Position numbers and translations under genes: made by a program
Notes under the pieces: model-generated
Seen by the model: the letters and a program-made list of their open reading frames with translations, nothing else
Told to the model about the DNA's origin: nothing
The model's database searches: none
Assembly: GCA_900543325.1 (NCBI GenBank)
Contig: UQQU01000010.1
Span: 1 to 52,984 of the forward strand
Length of the DNA stretch: 52,984 nucleotides
Origin: an uncultured Clostridium sp.
GTDB lineage: Bacteria > Bacillota > Clostridia > Clostridiales > Clostridiaceae
Direction: 5' to 3'
Shown: positions 1 through 8,099 of the stretch, piece after piece
Position numbering within the stretch: position 1 is the first letter of the stretch
How the letters are laid out: the number at the start of each line of letters is the position of its first letter

Positions 1-11
1 TTATTAAAAAT

Positions 12-30
12 TAGCCATAGGCTATTTTTT
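12..30 (+). terminator. Rho-independent terminator of an upstream gene outside the window
   Basis: A 5-bp stem (TAGCC/GGCTA, loop ATA) is followed directly by six T on the + strand. It would end a + strand transcript entering from the left. The stem is short, so the call is moderate. Confidence 0.5.
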
Positions 31-177
31 CATACGAAACTTTACACTATCTATACTTAATTATAATTATTAACATAAATTCCATATCTAAACTTTTATA
101 ATGAATTTATCTATAGAATTCTTCTTATTTTTTTGCTAAACTTATAACGTACAAAATGTAACTTAAGGGAGAAATTT

Positions 178-1488
178 ATGAAAAATTTATTATGCAAAAC
201 CTTTGCTTTAGTGTTTTTACTTACAAGCATACTAACGAATTTAACAACAATAAGCTCTTTTGCAGTACCTAATTTATATTCTGAAGGTGTTTACCTTATG
301 GATGCAACTACAGGAAAAGTACTTTACGAGAAAAATGCTAACGTCCAATATATGCCTGCTTCAACTACTAAAGTAATGACAGCAATACTTGCATTAGAAA
401 ATTGTAAATTAGATGAAGAAGTTACTATAGGTGAAAATCCACCATTAGCAGATGGTTCTGCAATTGGACTTGCTCAAGGTGAAACTTATACAATAGAAGA
501 ATTACTTTTAGGGTTACTTTTAGAATCTGGAAACGATTGTGCTGAAGCTATTGCTGAACATATATCTGGCTCAAATGAAGAGTTTGCAAAGTTAATGAAT
601 AAAAAAGCTATAGAACTTGGTGCAACTAATACTAATTTTAAAAATCCAAGTGGATTAACTGAAGAAGGGCACTTAACTACCGCTCATGACTTAGCTTTAA
701 TAATGGCATATGCCTCTAAAAATGAAGATTTTGTTAGAATAGCTAGAACTCCATCTTATTTTTATGAAACTCATCCATTTTCAGATGGTAGTGAAAAGTG
801 GGCAACTAATAAAAATCCTTTATTAAAAGAAAATTCAAATTATAAATATCAATATGCTTATTGCGGTAAAACAGGTTATACTATAGCTGCAAATCATTCA
901 TATACAGCTGTCGCAAAAAAAGATAATCAAACTATAGTTGGTGCATTTTTAAATGCAACTGATAAAGATGGTTTATATACAAGTGTAGGACAATTATTTA
1001 ATTGGGGATTTGAAAACTTTAAAACAGAAAAGGTTATTTCTAAAGGCGATAAATTAGATGATTATTATATAGATGATTCTACCTCTATTCCTTTAGTATC
1101 AACTGAAGATTGTTATTATACATTTGATTTAAGCAATGGAGAAAATATAAACAATCTTAAAATATCTGTAGAATATGATGATAAAAATTTGACAACTACC
1201 TCAATTAAAGAAGGCGATATTTTATTTGATGCTTCACTTTTAATTAATGGTAATAAAGTCTCTAATATTAAATTAGCTAGTGGCATAGATAGAGAATATA
1301 CTACTGAAGTTATGGTGAAAAATACTCTAACAAAAATTATTTTAAGTAAATATTTTATTCTTGGAATAATAGCTATTGTTATAATAATTGTATTATTTAT
1401 GATAATAATATCAATAAAACGTCATAAAAGACGAAAAAAAAGATTTTTAGCAAGACGTTCTTATATAAGAAATAAACATAATTTTTAA
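178..1488 (+). CDS. dacF: D-alanyl-D-alanine carboxypeptidase (PBP5/DacF family)
   Basis: Low-molecular-weight penicillin-binding protein that removes the terminal D-Ala from peptidoglycan pentapeptides outside the membrane. A signal peptide covers about residues 1-29. All three serine-acyltransferase motifs are present: STTK at 62-65 (catalytic Ser62), SGN at 117-119 and KTG at 231-233. A PBP5 C-terminal beta domain follows to about 380. The protein ends in a strongly hydrophobic helix (about 394-415) and a Lys/Arg-rich tail, so it is probably anchored by a true transmembrane segment rather than the amphipathic helix usual in this family. ATG start with AAGGGAG upstream. 436 residues is normal for the clostridial members. 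It is monocistronic and converges on the pseudouridine synthase gene. The exact paralogue name (dacF or dacB type) is inferred. Confidence 0.9.
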   Translation: MKNLLCKTFALVFLLTSILTNLTTISSFAVPNLYSEGVYLMDATTGKVLYEKNANVQYMPASTTKVMTAILALENCKLDEEVTIGENPPLADGSAIGLAQGETYTIEELLLGLLLESGNDCAEAIAEHISGSNEEFAKLMNKKAIELGATNTNFKNPSGLTEEGHLTTAHDLALIMAYASKNEDFVRIARTPSYFYETHPFSDGSEKWATNKNPLLKENSNYKYQYAYCGKTGYTIAANHSYTAVAKKDNQTIVGAFLNATDKDGLYTSVGQLFNWGFENFKTEKVISKGDKLDDYYIDDSTSIPLVSTEDCYYTFDLSNGENINNLKISVEYDDKNLTTTSIKEGDILFDASLLINGNKVSNIKLASGIDREYTTEVMVKNTLTKIILSKYFILGIIAIVIIIVLFMIIISIKRHKRRKKRFLARRSYIRNKHNF

Positions 1489-1499
1489 TTAAAAGTTAT

Positions 1500-1545
1500 G
1501 AGTTAGAAATAAACTACCTTAAGAAGTTTATCTCTAACTCTTTTA
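1500..1545. terminator. Bidirectional terminator between dacF and the pseudouridine synthase
   Basis: Near-perfect inverted repeat (1500-1514 with 1526-1540, GAGTTAGA...TCTAACTC) with T-rich sequence on both sides, between two convergent genes. It could end transcripts from either side. Confidence 0.75.
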
Positions 1546-1547
1546 TT

Positions 1548-2447
1548 TTACTTTCTTAGCTTTTCTAATAATGTTTTTATATCATTTGGTAATTCAGCTC
1601 TTAATTGAAGTTCTTTTTTAGTTTTTGGTGATTTAAAATTCAATCCATATGCATGAAGTGCTTGTCTTGGCATAATTTCAGAATCTTCTTCATATCCATA
1701 TAAAGTATCTCCATAAATAGGATGACCTAATGAAGATAAATGTACTCTAATTTGATGTGTTCTACCTGTTTCTAGTAAACATTCCACTAAATCTGCATCC
1801 TTTAATCTTTCAATGACTTTATAGTGAGTGATACTTCTTTGTCCTCTCTCATCTACAACCCTTTTCATATTTCCTTCAAGTTCTGGTCTATATATTGGTT
1901 TGTCTATTGTGCCTTCCATTTGCTCCATATGACCATGAACTAAAGCTAGATATCTTTTATCTATTTCATTTTGTTGCATATTATTAGACAATTCCATATG
2001 AGCATATTGATTCTTAGCTATTATTATTAATCCTGATGTATCCATATCAAGTCTACTAACTAATCTTACTATGCAATCTTGATTAGTTTCTTTAAAATAA
2101 TACAATAGTGCATTTGCTAATGTTCCTGATTGATATCTTTTAGTTGGGTGAACCACCATATTAGGTCCTTTATTTACAACTATAATTTCACTATCTTCAT
2201 AAACTATGTCTATGTCTATTTTTTCCGGCTCAATATTTTGAGTTTCTTTTTTATTTAAATTAATCACTATATTATCATTTTCTTTTAAAACATAATTCAT
2301 TCTTACAGGAGTGTTATTTACTAGTATTCTTTTATCCATAGCAGCTCCTCTTATAAGTCTCGATGATAATTTCATCTCTTCCTTTAGATATTCTCTTATC
2401 TTTCTTCCTTCAAAGCTTTTTTCTACGCTTTTTTCTAAAGTACTCAT
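1548..2447 (-). CDS. rluD: RluA-family rRNA pseudouridine synthase
   Basis: Converts specific uridines to pseudouridine in ribosomal RNA. An N-terminal S4 RNA-binding domain (about 15-75) precedes the catalytic domain. The family motif SRLDMDTSG is at 131-139 with the catalytic aspartate at 134. The substrate-proximal motif GRTHQIRVH is near the C-terminal third. 299 residues fits RluD-type enzymes. The ATG is preceded by AAGGGAGGG. Which uridines are modified cannot be read from sequence; the symbol reflects the closest family type (RluD/YlyB), not a proven function. It stands alone, with a gene-free hairpin region separating it from the LCP gene upstream. Confidence 0.85.
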   Translation of the reverse strand: MSTLEKSVEKSFEGRKIREYLKEEMKLSSRLIRGAAMDKRILVNNTPVRMNYVLKENDNIVINLNKKETQNIEPEKIDIDIVYEDSEIIVVNKGPNMVVHPTKRYQSGTLANALLYYFKETNQDCIVRLVSRLDMDTSGLIIIAKNQYAHMELSNNMQQNEIDKRYLALVHGHMEQMEGTIDKPIYRPELEGNMKRVVDERGQRSITHYKVIERLKDADLVECLLETGRTHQIRVHLSSLGHPIYGDTLYGYEEDSEIMPRQALHAYGLNFKSPKTKKELQLRAELPNDIKTLLEKLRK

Positions 2448-2470
2448 ACTTTTTACCCTCCCTTAAATAA

Positions 2471-2596
2471 TTAAGAGTTAAGAATTAAGAATTAAGAATT
2501 GCTGCTTAAATTGTTTACTACAATTTATCACACATTATCTTTAAAGTCATTATGACCTTAAATAAAACTCTTAACTCTACATTCTTAACTCTAAAC
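2471..2596. repeat. Intergenic long inverted repeat built of short reiterated words
   Basis: One arm holds AGAGTTAAGAAT (2474-2485) followed by further TTAAGAAT copies in tandem. The other arm (2581-2592) is its exact complement, ATTCTTAACTCT. A smaller hairpin (GTCAT/ATGAC, about 2546-2557) sits inside. No open reading frame of note. Its design resembles the elements at 25030-25153 and 51510-51604. Confidence 0.7.
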
Positions 2597-2608
2597 TAAA
2601 AATGTATT

Positions 2609-3964
2609 TTATTCAAACTCTAAATAATCTTCACCAATTATTATTACTGCATCATAATCTTCATATTCTGAGTCTTTATTCTTTGAAAGATTTTTAATTC
2701 CTGTATCATTACTTAATAATTTTTTTAAATCTTTATTATTTGATAATATACTTGATTCCTTACTTTTATCATAATTTCCAGTACTTATATTAGCATATCC
2801 TAATTTCTCTAGTTCTGTTTTCAAGTTACCTGCTAAACCATTTACTCTAGTTGCATTTAAAACCATAATAGAAGAGTTCTTTTTTTCCTCACTATTATCT
2901 GCCTCACTAGTAATTTTTAATGATTCTAATAAACTCTGATTATATGAAGGATCTGCAATTAAAAAATCTTGCCCATATATTCTTTCATTATATCCTTGTA
3001 ATGTACTCATAGATATTCCTGAATTGCTTATCATCTTTAATCCATACTTTATCATAGCTGTACCTGACATATTAGTTACTACATTTTCTTTTATAGCCTT
3101 TAAAATATCTGGTACTTGAGTAACTATCATTGGATTAGTACATTTCTCTATTAATGCAGATATAAATTTTTGTTGATTCTTAATTCTTCCTAAATCTCCA
3201 TCCTCAAGACCTGTACCATCATTATTCTTTCTCCATCTAAAGAACTCTTCTGCCTTTTGTCCATCTAATAATACTGTTTCACCTTTATTAAAATGTATAT
3301 GTAAATCTTGAGCATCATCATCATAATACATATCTCTATCTATATACATCTCTACTCCACCAACAGCATCAATTAAATTTCTAAATGCAGCATAATCAAT
3401 CTCTACAAGATAATTAACTGTTATATCTAATAGGCTCTCAACTTGTTCTATAACTTCTTGTTCTCCACCTAAAACATAAGCAGCGTTTATCTTCCAGTAC
3501 GGAATATAATTTCCGTTACCATCATGTGCATTTTCAACCTCAATTAAAGTATCTCTTGGAATTGAAACTACTTTTATATTATCAGTACGCGGATTATAAT
3601 TTAACAACATCATAGTATCAGTTCTTCTAGCAGAAGTATTTGAAGTATTCTCTGCATCTCCTATATCCATACCTAATAATAATATATTTACAGTTTCATT
3701 TGCTTTTGGCTTAACTCCAGCTATTACATCACTATTATTTAAAGATGCAATAAAAGAAAATAAATATATTCCACATAGTACTGTTAATATTACTATTGTT
3801 AAAAATGCAGCCATAATGGCTCTTTTTATAACTGTAGATTTTCTTTCTTTTCTTCTTAATCTCTTTTTTATCTCTAACTCTTCTCTAGGGCTTAACTTCC
3901 TATTACTCTTTTTATTAGAGACTCTTCTACTATTATTTACTCTGTTATCCTTCTTACTTGACAT
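2609..3964 (-). CDS. LCP (LytR-CpsA-Psr) family cell-wall glycopolymer transferase
   Basis: LCP enzymes attach anionic glycopolymers to peptidoglycan on the outer face of the membrane. A basic, Ser/Lys/Arg-rich cytoplasmic N-terminus (about 50 residues) is followed by one transmembrane helix (about 50-72). The extracellular LCP domain comes next, with the polyprenyl-phosphate-binding signatures LLLGMD, RTDTMML and SIPRDT. A LytR_C-type domain ends the protein (about 370-450). A GTG 15 bases upstream (3979) extends the frame but has no Shine-Dalgarno; ATG at 3964 is spaced properly from GAGGGGC and is preferred, giving 451 residues. It is the last gene of the obgE-yhbY-nadD-yqeK run, 53 bases after yqeK. 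Which polymer it transfers is unknown. Confidence 0.88.
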   Translation of the reverse strand: MSSKKDNRVNNSRRVSNKKSNRKLSPREELEIKKRLRRKERKSTVIKRAIMAAFLTIVILTVLCGIYLFSFIASLNNSDVIAGVKPKANETVNILLLGMDIGDAENTSNTSARRTDTMMLLNYNPRTDNIKVVSIPRDTLIEVENAHDGNGNYIPYWKINAAYVLGGEQEVIEQVESLLDITVNYLVEIDYAAFRNLIDAVGGVEMYIDRDMYYDDDAQDLHIHFNKGETVLLDGQKAEEFFRWRKNNDGTGLEDGDLGRIKNQQKFISALIEKCTNPMIVTQVPDILKAIKENVVTNMSGTAMIKYGLKMISNSGISMSTLQGYNERIYGQDFLIADPSYNQSLLESLKITSEADNSEEKKNSSIMVLNATRVNGLAGNLKTELEKLGYANISTGNYDKSKESSILSNNKDLKKLLSNDTGIKNLSKNKDSEYEDYDAVIIIGEDYLEFE

Positions 3965-4017
3965 TGTCCCGCCCCTCACCTTATATATACTAATAAAAAA
4001 TTAATAATTTTCAAAAT

Positions 4018-4593
4018 CTATTTAGTCTTAGTATTATATACTAAATAATTTCTTGCTTTAACAGAGTTTATATCTACTGCACAACCTTTTGTTAATAAAT
4101 ATATAGTTGTATGAGTTAATGCCTTTAACATAGCTAGGTCTAAATCCTTATAAGCTATTTCTCTAATTTCATCTACACCATCAAATTTTCTAGAAGGTTC
4201 TATTAAATCTGCTAGGTATATTATCTTTTCAAGATTAGTCATATTTTCTTTACCTGTAGTATGCCATCTCATGGCACTTAAAACTTCTTCGTCTTCTATT
4301 CCAAAAACTTTTTTAGCTATTACAGGTCCAATTATAGAATGCCATAATTCTTGTGTATTTTCTTCGTCAATTGATAAAGCAATATTCTCATTATCTATTA
4401 CTTTTTTCAATTCTTCATTACTCATATTTTTTGCAACATCGTGACAAAGAGCTGCTATTTCAGCTTTATTTTTATCTTCTCCATAAATTTCTGCAAGCTT
4501 AATAGCAGTATTAACTACACCTAAAGTATGCCCATACCTAGCTGGCTTTAAATTATTCTTTAAATAATCCCTTATTTCCTCTAATCCCCACAT
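4018..4593 (-). CDS. yqeK: YqeK-type HD-domain phosphohydrolase (symmetrical Ap4A hydrolase)
   Basis: Cytoplasmic HD-superfamily metal enzyme. Family members hydrolyse diadenosine tetraphosphate to two ADP. The metal-binding pattern is visible: His22, the HD doublet at 51-52, a further His in LWHSIIG and another in MRWHTTG, and the C-terminal Asp of YLADLIEP. 191 residues is the usual length. Only one base separates its ATG from the nadD stop codon, and its ribosome binding site lies inside the end of nadD, so the two are translationally coupled. The nadD-yqeK pairing is widely conserved in Firmicutes and supports the call. Confidence 0.9.
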   Translation of the reverse strand: MWGLEEIRDYLKNNLKPARYGHTLGVVNTAIKLAEIYGEDKNKAEIAALCHDVAKNMSNEELKKVIDNENIALSIDEENTQELWHSIIGPVIAKKVFGIEDEEVLSAMRWHTTGKENMTNLEKIIYLADLIEPSRKFDGVDEIREIAYKDLDLAMLKALTHTTIYLLTKGCAVDINSVKARNYLVYNTKTK

Positions 4594-4594
4594 T

Positions 4595-5203
4595 TTAATC
4601 TCCCTTATATAAATTATTATCTTTTATATATCTAACAACTTCTTTAGAAGTAAAGAAATCTATTCTTTTTTCCTCTAGAATTCTTTGTCTAATCATAGAA
4701 GAAGAAATATCTAAATTTATTACATCTAGTAAAATTATATTTGCATTGTATTTATTTTGTAAATTAGCCTTCTGCTCTTCAAGAATTTCCTTTGTATATT
4801 CCCCTCTATTAAAAGTTACAAAGGTGCAATTATTTAATACTAACTCTGGGTTTTTCCACTTTTCTATATCCATTAATGAATCTGCACCAGATATGAAGAA
4901 GACTTCAACATCTTCTTCCTGGTCCTTTAAATATTTTAAAGTTTCATAAGTATAGCTATATCCTTGCTTTTGTATTTCATAATCACTAATTTCAAATCCA
5001 GAATAATCTTTTATAGCCATTTTAACCATATCATATCTATAATTAGAATCTATTACTGGACTTTCTTTTTTATGTGGTGGATTTCCTGCAACCATAAATA
5101 TAACTTTATCTAAATTTAAAGTTTCTTTAGCTTCATATGCAATATATAAATGTGCTAAATGTATGGGGTTAAATGTTCCACCCATCATACCATATCGTTT
5201 CAT
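4595..5203 (-). CDS. nadD: Nicotinate-nucleotide adenylyltransferase
   Basis: Joins ATP and nicotinate mononucleotide to give deamido-NAD in NAD synthesis. The nucleotidyltransferase signature GGTFNPIHLAHL begins at residue 8 and contains the T/HxxH catalytic pair. The second signature ISSSMIRQRI lies near residue 165. 202 residues is typical of bacterial NadD. It follows yhbY by two bases and is followed almost directly by yqeK, as in Bacillus. The ATG is the only sensible start because the catalytic motif lies right behind it. Confidence 0.95.
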   Translation of the reverse strand: MKRYGMMGGTFNPIHLAHLYIAYEAKETLNLDKVIFMVAGNPPHKKESPVIDSNYRYDMVKMAIKDYSGFEISDYEIQKQGYSYTYETLKYLKDQEEDVEVFFISGADSLMDIEKWKNPELVLNNCTFVTFNRGEYTKEILEEQKANLQNKYNANIILLDVINLDISSSMIRQRILEEKRIDFFTSKEVVRYIKDNNLYKGD

Positions 5204-5205
5204 AA

Positions 5206-5511
5206 TTATTTATTTTTTCCTTGAGGTAATTCTATTTTAGGCTTCTTTTCAGATTTTTTGTATAATACAATTTTACTTCCTATAGCCTGAACTCCTTCAC
5301 ATCCTATAAGTTTGCATATTTCATCTGAAACCTCTCTAGCTGCTAATCCGCTATTTTCTAAAACTTTTATTTTTATAAGTTCTCTAGCTTCTAGAGCTTC
5401 TTCTAATTGTCTTAAAAATGTTTCTTCAACACCATTTTTACCTATTTGGAATATTGGTGTCATTGTATTTGCAAGCCCTCTTAAATAAGCTCTTTGTTTT
5501 CCTGTTATCAT
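5206..5511 (-). CDS. yhbY: YhbY-family CRM-domain RNA-binding protein
   Basis: Small basic protein (101 residues) made of a single CRM domain. YhbY associates with pre-50S ribosomal particles. The GKNG loop typical of the fold is at about 24-27, and the alternating basic and hydrophobic pattern fits the family. Its ATG lies 14 bases after the obgE stop and is preceded by AGGAGG. Its place between obgE and nadD is the common Firmicutes arrangement and agrees with a ribosome-assembly role. Confidence 0.9.
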   Translation of the reverse strand: MITGKQRAYLRGLANTMTPIFQIGKNGVEETFLRQLEEALEARELIKIKVLENSGLAAREVSDEICKLIGCEGVQAIGSKIVLYKKSEKKPKIELPQGKNK

Positions 5512-5525
5512 TTACCTTATTCCTC

Positions 5526-6812
5526 CTATAATATGTACTCGAACTCGAAGTCATTTAATCTAACCATGTCTCCGTCTTGTACTCCCATTTCTCTAATTTG
5601 TTGTAATACTCCCTTATTATTAAGTACTTTATGGAAGTATCTTAATGAGTCTGCATCATGAATATTTACAGATGCAAGTAATCTATCAACAAATGATCCT
5701 GTAACAACATATGTGTTATATTCTTCGCCTTCTTCAACGTTGATTTCATACGTAAATCTCTTTTCTTCTTCAACGTATCTTTCTTCTTCCGGTATTTCTA
5801 AATCCATTATTGGAATTTCTGTTAACATCTTACCAGCTTCTTTAATAACTTCATCAACACCAGCTTTAGTTGCTGCTGACATCTTAAATACTTTATCGAA
5901 TCCTAATTCATTAACTTTCTTCTTAAAGTCTTCAAACACTTCTTCATCATAAAGCATATCTGCCTTATTAGCTACAACGATTTGTGGTCTATCCCAAAGC
6001 TTTACAGAATATTTTTTAAGTTCTTCATTTATCTTAACAAAATCTTCGAAAGCATCTCTACCTTCAACTCCTGATATATCAACAACATGTATTAATAATC
6101 TTGTTCTTTCTATATGTCTTAAGAAGTCAAGACCTAATCCTACACCTTCTGCTGCACCTTCAATTATTCCTGGAATATCAGCCATAACAAATGAATTAAT
6201 TCCTTCAGCTTTAACAACACCTAAATTTGGTTTTAATGTTGTAAAGTGATAGTTTGCTATTTTAGGCTTAGCTGCTGTAACAGTTGATAATAAAGTTGAC
6301 TTTCCTACGTTAGGGAATCCAACTAATCCAACATCTGCAAGTAATTTTAATTCAAGCATTAAAGTTCTTTCTTCCGCTGGCATACCTGGTTCTGCAAAGT
6401 GTGGTGCCTGTCTTGTTGGCGTACAGAACTTACAGTTTCCTTTACCACCTTTACCACCTCTAGCAATAACATATGTGTCATCTTTATGAGAAAGGTCAGC
6501 AATAACTTTATTACTTTCAAAATCTCTAATAATAGTTCCCATTGGAACTCTTATGTATAAATCTTCTCCATCTTTACCATAACATTTAGAACCTGAACCA
6601 TTTCCTCCAGATTCAGCTATAAATTTCTTCTTATATTTGAAGTCTAAAAGTGTTGTTAATCCAGTATCTACTGTAAATATAACACTACCACCTTTTCCTC
6701 CATCTCCACCATCTGGACCTCCTAATGGAACATATTTTTCTCTTCTAAATGTAACGGCACCATTTCCACCAGCACCTGATCTAACTAATATCTTGGCTCT
6801 ATCTATAAACAT
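5526..6812 (-). CDS. obgE: GTPase Obg, 50S ribosome assembly
   Basis: Essential P-loop GTPase involved in large-subunit maturation and stress signalling. The glycine-rich Obg fold covers about 1-158. The GTPase domain shows G1 GFPNVGKST (165-173), G3 DIPG (212-215) and G4 NKAD (282-285). A C-terminal OCT domain extends to residue 428, a length typical of clostridial Obg. ATG at 6812 with AAGGAGG upstream. It opens the obgE-yhbY-nadD-yqeK-LCP operon. In Bacillus subtilis spo0B lies immediately before obg; here there is only a terminator, which fits clostridia lacking the Spo0F/Spo0B phosphorelay. Confidence 0.97.
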   Translation of the reverse strand: MFIDRAKILVRSGAGGNGAVTFRREKYVPLGGPDGGDGGKGGSVIFTVDTGLTTLLDFKYKKKFIAESGGNGSGSKCYGKDGEDLYIRVPMGTIIRDFESNKVIADLSHKDDTYVIARGGKGGKGNCKFCTPTRQAPHFAEPGMPAEERTLMLELKLLADVGLVGFPNVGKSTLLSTVTAAKPKIANYHFTTLKPNLGVVKAEGINSFVMADIPGIIEGAAEGVGLGLDFLRHIERTRLLIHVVDISGVEGRDAFEDFVKINEELKKYSVKLWDRPQIVVANKADMLYDEEVFEDFKKKVNELGFDKVFKMSAATKAGVDEVIKEAGKMLTEIPIMDLEIPEEERYVEEEKRFTYEINVEEGEEYNTYVVTGSFVDRLLASVNIHDADSLRYFHKVLNNKGVLQQIREMGVQDGDMVRLNDFEFEYIL

Positions 6813-6926
6813 AGTTACTATCCTCCTTGTAACTTCTTAATGTTAAACATAATAATTTATCTTTATTATTCCATAACATATATATTTTATAATAGTATAT
6901 ATAAAAAAGATATTTATTACAAGAAT

Positions 6927-6951
6927 AAAAGCACCCTTACGGGTGCTTTTA
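6927..6951 (-). terminator. Rho-independent terminator after rpmA
   Basis: Perfect 11-bp stem (AAAGCACCC core, TTAC loop) with a T-rich tract on the minus strand. It closes the rplU-prp-rpmA unit and separates it from obgE. The outer A/T pairs also give the + strand a T run. Confidence 0.88.
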
Positions 6952-6967
6952 CCTATATAAAATATAA

Positions 6968-7273
6968 TTATTCAGCTATTTCTTCAACGCTTACTGGGTA
7001 AACAGAAACTCTTTTCTTGTCTCTTCCCATTCTTTCGAATTTTACGATTCCGTCTTCCTTAGCAAATAAAGTGTCATCTCCACCCTTACCAACGTTTAGA
7101 CCTGGGTGAATCTTAGTTCCTCTTTGTCTGTAAAGGATGTTTCCAGCTAAAACGAATTCTCCGTCTGCAGCCTTAGCACCTAATCTCTTAGATTCAGAAT
7201 CTCTACCATTCTTTGAACTACCTACCCCTTTCTTGTGGGCAAATAATTGAAGGTTCATCATTAACATACTCAT
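6968..7273 (-). CDS. rpmA: Ribosomal protein bL27 with cleavable N-terminal extension
   Basis: Large-subunit protein near the peptidyl-transferase centre. The mature sequence begins AHKKGVGSSKNGRDS. It is preceded by a short extension ending NLQLF, the recognised cleavage site of the Prp protease in Firmicutes (cut after Phe11). The start codon overlaps the stop of prp (TAATG), and the last codons of prp supply its GAGGAGG ribosome binding site. Spacing from that site to the first ATG is only four bases; an ATG at 7267 would be ten bases away and matches shorter homologues, so the true start is uncertain by two codons. Cleavage would erase the difference. Confidence 0.95.
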   Translation of the reverse strand: MSMLMMNLQLFAHKKGVGSSKNGRDSESKRLGAKAADGEFVLAGNILYRQRGTKIHPGLNVGKGGDDTLFAKEDGIVKFERMGRDKKRVSVYPVSVEEIAE

Positions 7274-7647
7274 TACACCTCCTCGAATTTTATTTTTATA
7301 TATTTATTCCGTCTATTTTTACCAAAACTAGCTTCAAGGGACATCATTAAGCTTTCTAAACTTTTTTCAAAGGTTAAAAGTAATACTTGCCCTTTTTCAA
7401 TATCTTCTTCCTTAAGATTAGTTAAATCTAATGATAAAAAACCATCATTTATTTCATACTTTATTGGAAGTTTTAAAACCTCCTGCATACCTATTACAGC
7501 ACTTTGAGATAATACTGAAACACTATTACAGATCATATCATATGCATCACCTGTAGTGCTTTCAATTTCTTCTCTTGATAAAGCATGACCTTCTATCTTA
7601 AATCCGAGCGATATATGTTTTTGCTTAAATATAATAACCTTAATCAT
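7273..7647 (-). CDS. prp: Ribosomal-processing cysteine protease Prp (YsxB family)
   Basis: Removes the N-terminal extension of L27 in Firmicutes. The expected catalytic pair is visible: His21 in EGHALS and Cys40 in DMICNSVS. Length 124 residues. The linker between the two catalytic residues reads SREEIESTTGDAYDMI, a little longer than in Staphylococcus Prp. It lies between rplU and rpmA, the invariant Firmicutes location, and its substrate site is present in the next gene. The upstream gap to rplU is nine bases, so it is co-transcribed. Confidence 0.92.
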   Translation of the reverse strand: MIKVIIFKQKHISLGFKIEGHALSREEIESTTGDAYDMICNSVSVLSQSAVIGMQEVLKLPIKYEINDGFLSLDLTNLKEEDIEKGQVLLLTFEKSLESLMMSLEASFGKNRRNKYIKIKFEEV

Positions 7648-7656
7648 AACTTAAAA

Positions 7657-7968
7657 TTAAGCTTCGATTTTTTCGATTACTAATTTAGTGTAAGGTTGTC
7701 TGTGACCAGTCTTCTTTCTGTAGTCCTTCTTTGGCTTGTACTTGAAAACTGTGATTTTCTTAGCTTTTCCTTGAGCTGCTACCTTAGCAACAACTTTAGC
7801 TCCAGCAACTACTGGTGCACCAACTGTTAAAGTTTCTCCATTAGAAACAGCTAAAACCTCTGTTAATTCTACTGTTGATTCAACTTCAGCGTTTAATTTT
7901 TCAACGTATATTACGTCTCCTTCTTGAACTCTGTATTGTTTTCCTCCAGTTAATACTACTGCGTACAT
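7657..7968 (-). CDS. rplU: Ribosomal protein bL21
   Basis: Structural protein of the 50S subunit that contacts 23S rRNA. The frame stays open for 14 codons upstream (to 8010), but that stretch is the structured leader. The real start is ATG at 7968, directly after AGGAGGTGTTTTA, giving MYAVVLTGGKQYRVQEGD and 103 residues, exactly the family's usual length. The C-terminal signature KKDYRKKTGHRQPYT is present. First gene of the rplU-prp-rpmA operon, probably under feedback control through its leader. Confidence 0.96.
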   Translation of the reverse strand: MYAVVLTGGKQYRVQEGDVIYVEKLNAEVESTVELTEVLAVSNGETLTVGAPVVAGAKVVAKVAAQGKAKKITVFKYKPKKDYRKKTGHRQPYTKLVIEKIEA

Positions 7969-8056
7969 TAAAACACCTCCTCTTAAACGGTCTCGCCAAT
8001 GTAGGTACAAAGATTTAACTTTGTTTTTATTAAAACCCGTTATGTGCGGTTTACAT
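7969..8056 (-). promoter_or_regulatory. L21 (rplU) leader RNA
   Basis: The 5' untranslated region can fold into an upstream hairpin (AAACC.../GGTTT type, 8031-8053) and a perfect ACAAAG/CTTTGT hairpin (8007-8024). A conserved-looking segment, ACCTACATTGGCGAGACCG, follows just before the ribosome binding site. This layout and wording match the Firmicutes L21 leader, a proposed autoregulatory site for ribosomal protein L21. Assignment rests on memory of that motif and on position; a covariance search would settle it. Confidence 0.65.
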
Positions 8057-8063
8057 ATGACAT

Positions 8064-8091
8064 TTTATCATATAAAAATACATTTTGTAAA
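8064..8091 (-). promoter_or_regulatory. Likely sigma-A promoter of rplU-prp-rpmA
   Basis: TTTACA (-35, 8086-8091) and GATAAA (-10, 8064-8069) with a 16-base spacer lie just upstream of the leader on the minus strand. The -10 is imperfect. Confidence 0.5.
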
Positions 8092-8099
8092 GAAATTTA

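Noticed and set aside
3816..4004. Leucine/phenylalanine-rich + strand frame
   Set aside because: It is the complement of the Lys/Arg/Ser-rich N-terminus of the LCP protein; no ribosome binding site.
7969..8010. N-terminal extension of L21 (reading MYLHWRDRLRGGVL)
   Set aside because: It covers the leader and ribosome binding site; the ATG at 7968 gives the canonical protein.
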